The translations under genes and the position numbers were made by a program. A DNA stretch of 64,000 nucleotides from Caulobacter sp. 73W (lineage in GTDB: Bacteria > Pseudomonadota > Alphaproteobacteria > Caulobacterales > Caulobacteraceae), in the NCBI RefSeq assembly GCF_041021955.1, contig NZ_CP158375.1:3398501-3462500 (forward strand), in the 5' to 3' direction. Each line of letters begins with the position of its first letter. Position 1 is the stretch's first letter. Of the stretch, positions 61,863 to 64,000 are shown piece after piece. A model generated the notes under the pieces. That model did not search any database. It was not told where the DNA came from and saw only the letters and a program-made list of their open reading frames with translations.

Positions 61863-62726
61863 CTATGCTCCGGGGCGGCCCGAACCTTCACGACGGGCCA
61901 GGAAGGCCAGGCGCTCGAACAGGTGAACGTCCTGCTCGTTCTTCAGCAGGGCGCCGTGCAGGGGGGGGATCAGCTTGGTCGGATCCTTCTCGCGCAGGAC
62001 CGCCTCGTCGATGTCTTCCACCAGCAGCAGCTTCAGCCAGTCCAGCAGCTCGGAGGTCGAGGGCTTCTTCTTCAGGCCCGGCACCTTGCGCATGTCGTAG
62101 AAGATGCGCAGCGCCTCGCCGACCAGCTTGGCCTTGATGCCGGGGAAGTGGACGTCGACGATGGCCTGCATCGTCGCCTCGTCCGGGAAGCGGATGTAGT
62201 GGAAGAAGCAGCGGCGCAGGAAGGCGTCCGGCAGCTCCTTCTCGTTGTTGGACGTGATGATCACCACGGGGCGCACCGCCGCCTTGATCGTCTCACCCGT
62301 CTCGTAGACGTAGAACTCCATGCGATCGAGCTCCTGCAGGAGGTCGTTCGGGAATTCGATGTCGGCCTTGTCGATCTCGTCGATCAGCAGGACAGGGCGG
62401 ACGGGGGCGTCGAACGCCTCCCAAAGCTTGCCCTTCTTGATGTAGTTCTTGACGTCCTTGACCCGCTCGTCGCCCAGCTGGCTGTCGCGCAGGCGGGTGA
62501 CGGCGTCATACTCGTACAGGCCCTGCTGGGCCTTGGTGGTCGACTTGATGTGCCAGGTCAGCAGGGGCGCGCCCATGGCCTTGGCCACTTCGTAGGCCAG
62601 GACGGTCTTGCCCGTTCCCGGCTCGCCCTTGATCAGCAATGGCCGTTCAAGCGCGATGGCCGCATTGACGGCGACCTTCAGATCCTCGGTGGCGACGTAG
62701 TCCTGGGTGCCTTCGAAACGGCCCAT
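61863..62726 (-). CDS. MoxR family AAA+ ATPase
   Basis: 287 residues. Walker A GEPGTGKTVLAYEVA (about 34-48), Walker B VLLIDEIDKAD, sensor 1 VIITSNNEKELPDAFLRRC. MoxR ATPases usually work with von Willebrand factor A proteins in maturing complexes. Here the next gene on the strand is a lipoprotein, and no VWA gene is in sight in the window. The name is by fold; the substrate is unknown. KGKLWEAFDAPVRP is typical of the group. Confidence 0.93.
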   Translation of the reverse strand: MGRFEGTQDYVATEDLKVAVNAAIALERPLLIKGEPGTGKTVLAYEVAKAMGAPLLTWHIKSTTKAQQGLYEYDAVTRLRDSQLGDERVKDVKNYIKKGKLWEAFDAPVRPVLLIDEIDKADIEFPNDLLQELDRMEFYVYETGETIKAAVRPVVIITSNNEKELPDAFLRRCFFHYIRFPDEATMQAIVDVHFPGIKAKLVGEALRIFYDMRKVPGLKKKPSTSELLDWLKLLLVEDIDEAVLREKDPTKLIPPLHGALLKNEQDVHLFERLAFLARREGSGRPGA

Positions 62727-62765
62727 GCGATCGATCCAAACAAGTGTTCAAGAGATCGCAAACTA

Positions 62766-62803
62766 AAGGGCGGCGCAGGACATTCAAGTCCCGCGCCGCC
62801 CTT
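62766..62803 (-). terminator. Hairpin downstream of the small acidic gene
   Basis: GGGCGGCGC with GCGCCGCCC, plus inner GGAC/GTCC around loop ATTCAA, total span 62768-62801. On the minus strand CCCTTTAGTT follows, a weak T run. Confidence 0.65.
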
Positions 62804-62824
62804 GATCAGCCCTTTGGCGTCGCT

Positions 62825-63091
62825 CTAGTCGGCGCCGGGATTGATCGAGACCGGGTCGGAGGCCGGGAAGGTCTCCTTCAGGCCGTGGTCCAGCTGCTTC
62901 TCCTGGGAGAGATCACTGGGCGGAACCGTGGAGGATTCCTCGTCCTCATCGTCTTCGTCGAGCTCCTCATCGTCGAGGTCTTCATCCTCGTCGATGGTCT
63001 CATCGGCGGCGAGCCTGCGGATCGCGCCATCGTCCAGCTCGGGCTGACGCGGCAGCGGGTCATGGAATTTGTAATCGACTTCGGGGGTCAT
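62825..63091 (-). CDS. Small very acidic protein
   Basis: 88 residues with an acidic run (TIDEDEDLDDEELDEDDEDEE, positions about 34-54). The C-terminus reads LKETFPASDPVSINPGAD, a motif I recall from many short alphaproteobacterial proteins (KETFPASDP). AGGAG lies 8 bases before the ATG at 63091. Function unknown; possibly a protein-protein interaction tag. Confidence 0.78.
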   Translation of the reverse strand: MTPEVDYKFHDPLPRQPELDDGAIRRLAADETIDEDEDLDDEELDEDDEDEESSTVPPSDLSQEKQLDHGLKETFPASDPVSINPGAD

Positions 63092-63181
63092 AAGGGTGAC
63101 TCCTGGGGCGGGCGAGGACCGTCCTCGCCACGCTGAATCAACCCGCGTCAGCATCCGGAGTTCCTTCACATTGGCCGCTCT

Positions 63182-64000
63182 CTAGCCATTCATGGCGAAT
63201 GCCATGTCGCCCTTAACCGCTAAGTTCAGGGCGTCGGCCGTCTGACGAACGACAGGGGCCCAATCCAAAAAGCTCGTCAGCGGAAAGCAGCGCGCCTGAG
63301 GATACCAGGGGTAGTAATCAGCGCCCAACTGGGTCCACGTCGTCGCCGAGGCGATCATCCAAATTGGAGTTCCGACCGCGCCTGCAAGCTGCATCGTTGC
63401 GTTGGTGGACCCGAGAACAACATCAAGGGCGGAGACCAGCGCAGCAACATCATCAAGATCTTCTTTGAGATCTATCTCGGGCGGTTGAAAAATCTCGACG
63501 CCTAGGACTTGCTTTGCGTACCGAATTTCATCTTCGCAGTCTCCATACTGAGTATTTATGAAAACGGCTCCTGGAGTTTTCAGGATATCGCTCCAAGCCT
63601 CGAAGGGTGAAAAGTAGCGATTTCGGTCGCCGTCGATTTTGGCGCTTTTCCAGAGAAGGCCAATTTTCGGACCTGCGGGTAGGCTTTCAAGCCAGCCTTT
63701 CCAGTGCGCCACCCTTTCTGGGGCCGCGATGAGAAGGGGACCCCGGCGACCAAAGGACTCCAGATCGTTGCGGTACTTTCTTAGAAATGTTCCTACAGGA
63801 GACCAGTAATCGATCGAGCTCCAATCCTCGATTTCCAAACTACCTCTTGTCACTCGCCCTTCAAGACGGGCGGTCTTGTGGGTCACCACGGTCGCTTGCG
63901 GGAACGAGCGTCTAAACAACGGCGCCAGGCGTCGTTCTACGACAATCGTCAGATGACCGTCCGGTCCCAGCTCTTCCGACACGTCGGGCAGCGCGTGAGA
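63182..64000 (-). CDS. C-terminal part of a GT-B-fold glycosyltransferase-like protein (partial)
   Basis: The frame stays open to the window edge, so the N-terminus lies beyond. The visible 272 residues resemble the glycosyltransferase half of TPR proteins: LTIVVERRLAPLFRRSFPQATVV, GPKIGLLWKSAKIDGDRNRYFSPFEAW, FINTQYGDCEDEIRYAKQVLGVEIFQPPEIDLKEDLDDVAALVSALDVVLGSTNATMQLAGAVGTPIW and YPWYPQARCF. This pattern is that of FlmG / FlbA-type flagellin-glycosylation proteins in Caulobacter; the TPR part would lie off the window. The DNA here is visibly less GC-rich than the surrounding genome. Confidence 0.78.
   Translation of the reverse strand, partial: SHALPDVSEELGPDGHLTIVVERRLAPLFRRSFPQATVVTHKTARLEGRVTRGSLEIEDWSSIDYWSPVGTFLRKYRNDLESFGRRGPLLIAAPERVAHWKGWLESLPAGPKIGLLWKSAKIDGDRNRYFSPFEAWSDILKTPGAVFINTQYGDCEDEIRYAKQVLGVEIFQPPEIDLKEDLDDVAALVSALDVVLGSTNATMQLAGAVGTPIWMIASATTWTQLGADYYPWYPQARCFPLTSFLDWAPVVRQTADALNLAVKGDMAFAMNG

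Noticed and set aside
62838-63090. Ser-rich plus-strand frame opposite the acidic gene
   Set aside because: It is the complement of the Glu/Asp codon run and has no ribosome site.

Overview
The window is 64 kb of GC-rich alphaproteobacterial chromosome and most likely comes from the Caulobacteraceae (Caulobacter, Phenylobacterium or Brevundimonas; the genus cannot be fixed by eye). The evidence is a divergent fliX / flgI-cheL-flbY flagellar locus with CtrA-type TTAACCAT half-sites between the arms, a 177-residue PopZ polar organizer next to valS and a TolC-type outer-membrane factor, an alphaproteobacterial DksA with a degraded zinc site, and an alphaproteobacterial NrtR-like NAD regulator. 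Most of the window is dense core genome with many ATGA/TGATG stop-start overlaps and GC-rich hairpin terminators.

Layout. 0-6 kb: ABC-F ATPase, flagellar operon, fliX, dksA, gltX. 6-14 kb: small exported protein, LOG phosphoribohydrolase, lipoprotein plus Atm1-type ABC exporter, glyoxalase I, tRNA-Asn, a family 4 glycosyltransferase, DedA, an exported methyltransferase, an ABM monooxygenase-fold protein, tRNA-Cys. 14-20 kb: degenerate Pcm-like protein, TolC, PopZ, ValS. 20-28 kb: acyl-CoA ligase, DUF1801, Tat-exported amidase, TlyA, an M48 lipoprotein protease, two glycine-zipper paralogues, a TrmA/RlmD-type RNA methyltransferase. 28-33 kb is the scarred part: a beta-lactamase-fold pseudogene, a palindromic repeat, a radical SAM protein, and an IS481-family element that has split a small membrane-protein gene. 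33-42 kb: lytic transglycosylase, type 4 UDG, NUDIX hydrolase, ETF-QO, TPR lipoprotein, IspE, AmtB/GlnK. 42-49 kb: DUF486, an exported protein, glyQ-glyS-ppdK, GNAT. 49-58 kb: repeat pair, an exported protein with a duplicated domain coupled to an amidohydrolase, a Ste24-type protease, a KAS III enzyme, a beta-barrel protein, a sterol-desaturase-fold enzyme, PhzF, then a frameshifted DUF559 gene between 67-bp inverted repeats. 58-64 kb: NrtR-like regulator plus HD hydrolase, universal stress protein, three poorly known proteins, MoxR, and the 3' part of a glycosyltransferase-like gene that runs off the window.

The clearest structural findings are genome-rearrangement scars. The IS481-family element sits in a CTAG target. 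Removing it with one CTAG copy restores a continuous 193-codon reading frame, and the transposase takes its TAG stop from the target duplication. The DUF559 gene is framed by inverted copies of a 67-bp repeat, like a small cassette. A second palindromic repeat family is present in three copies, one of them at the break-point of the beta-lactamase pseudogene. I did not find a convincing new multi-gene defence, secretion or biosynthetic system. The best candidates for undescribed biology are the DUF559 cassette, the signal-peptide-bearing methyltransferase, the duplicated-domain protein coupled to an amidohydrolase, and the small ExbB-like protein beside the split gene.
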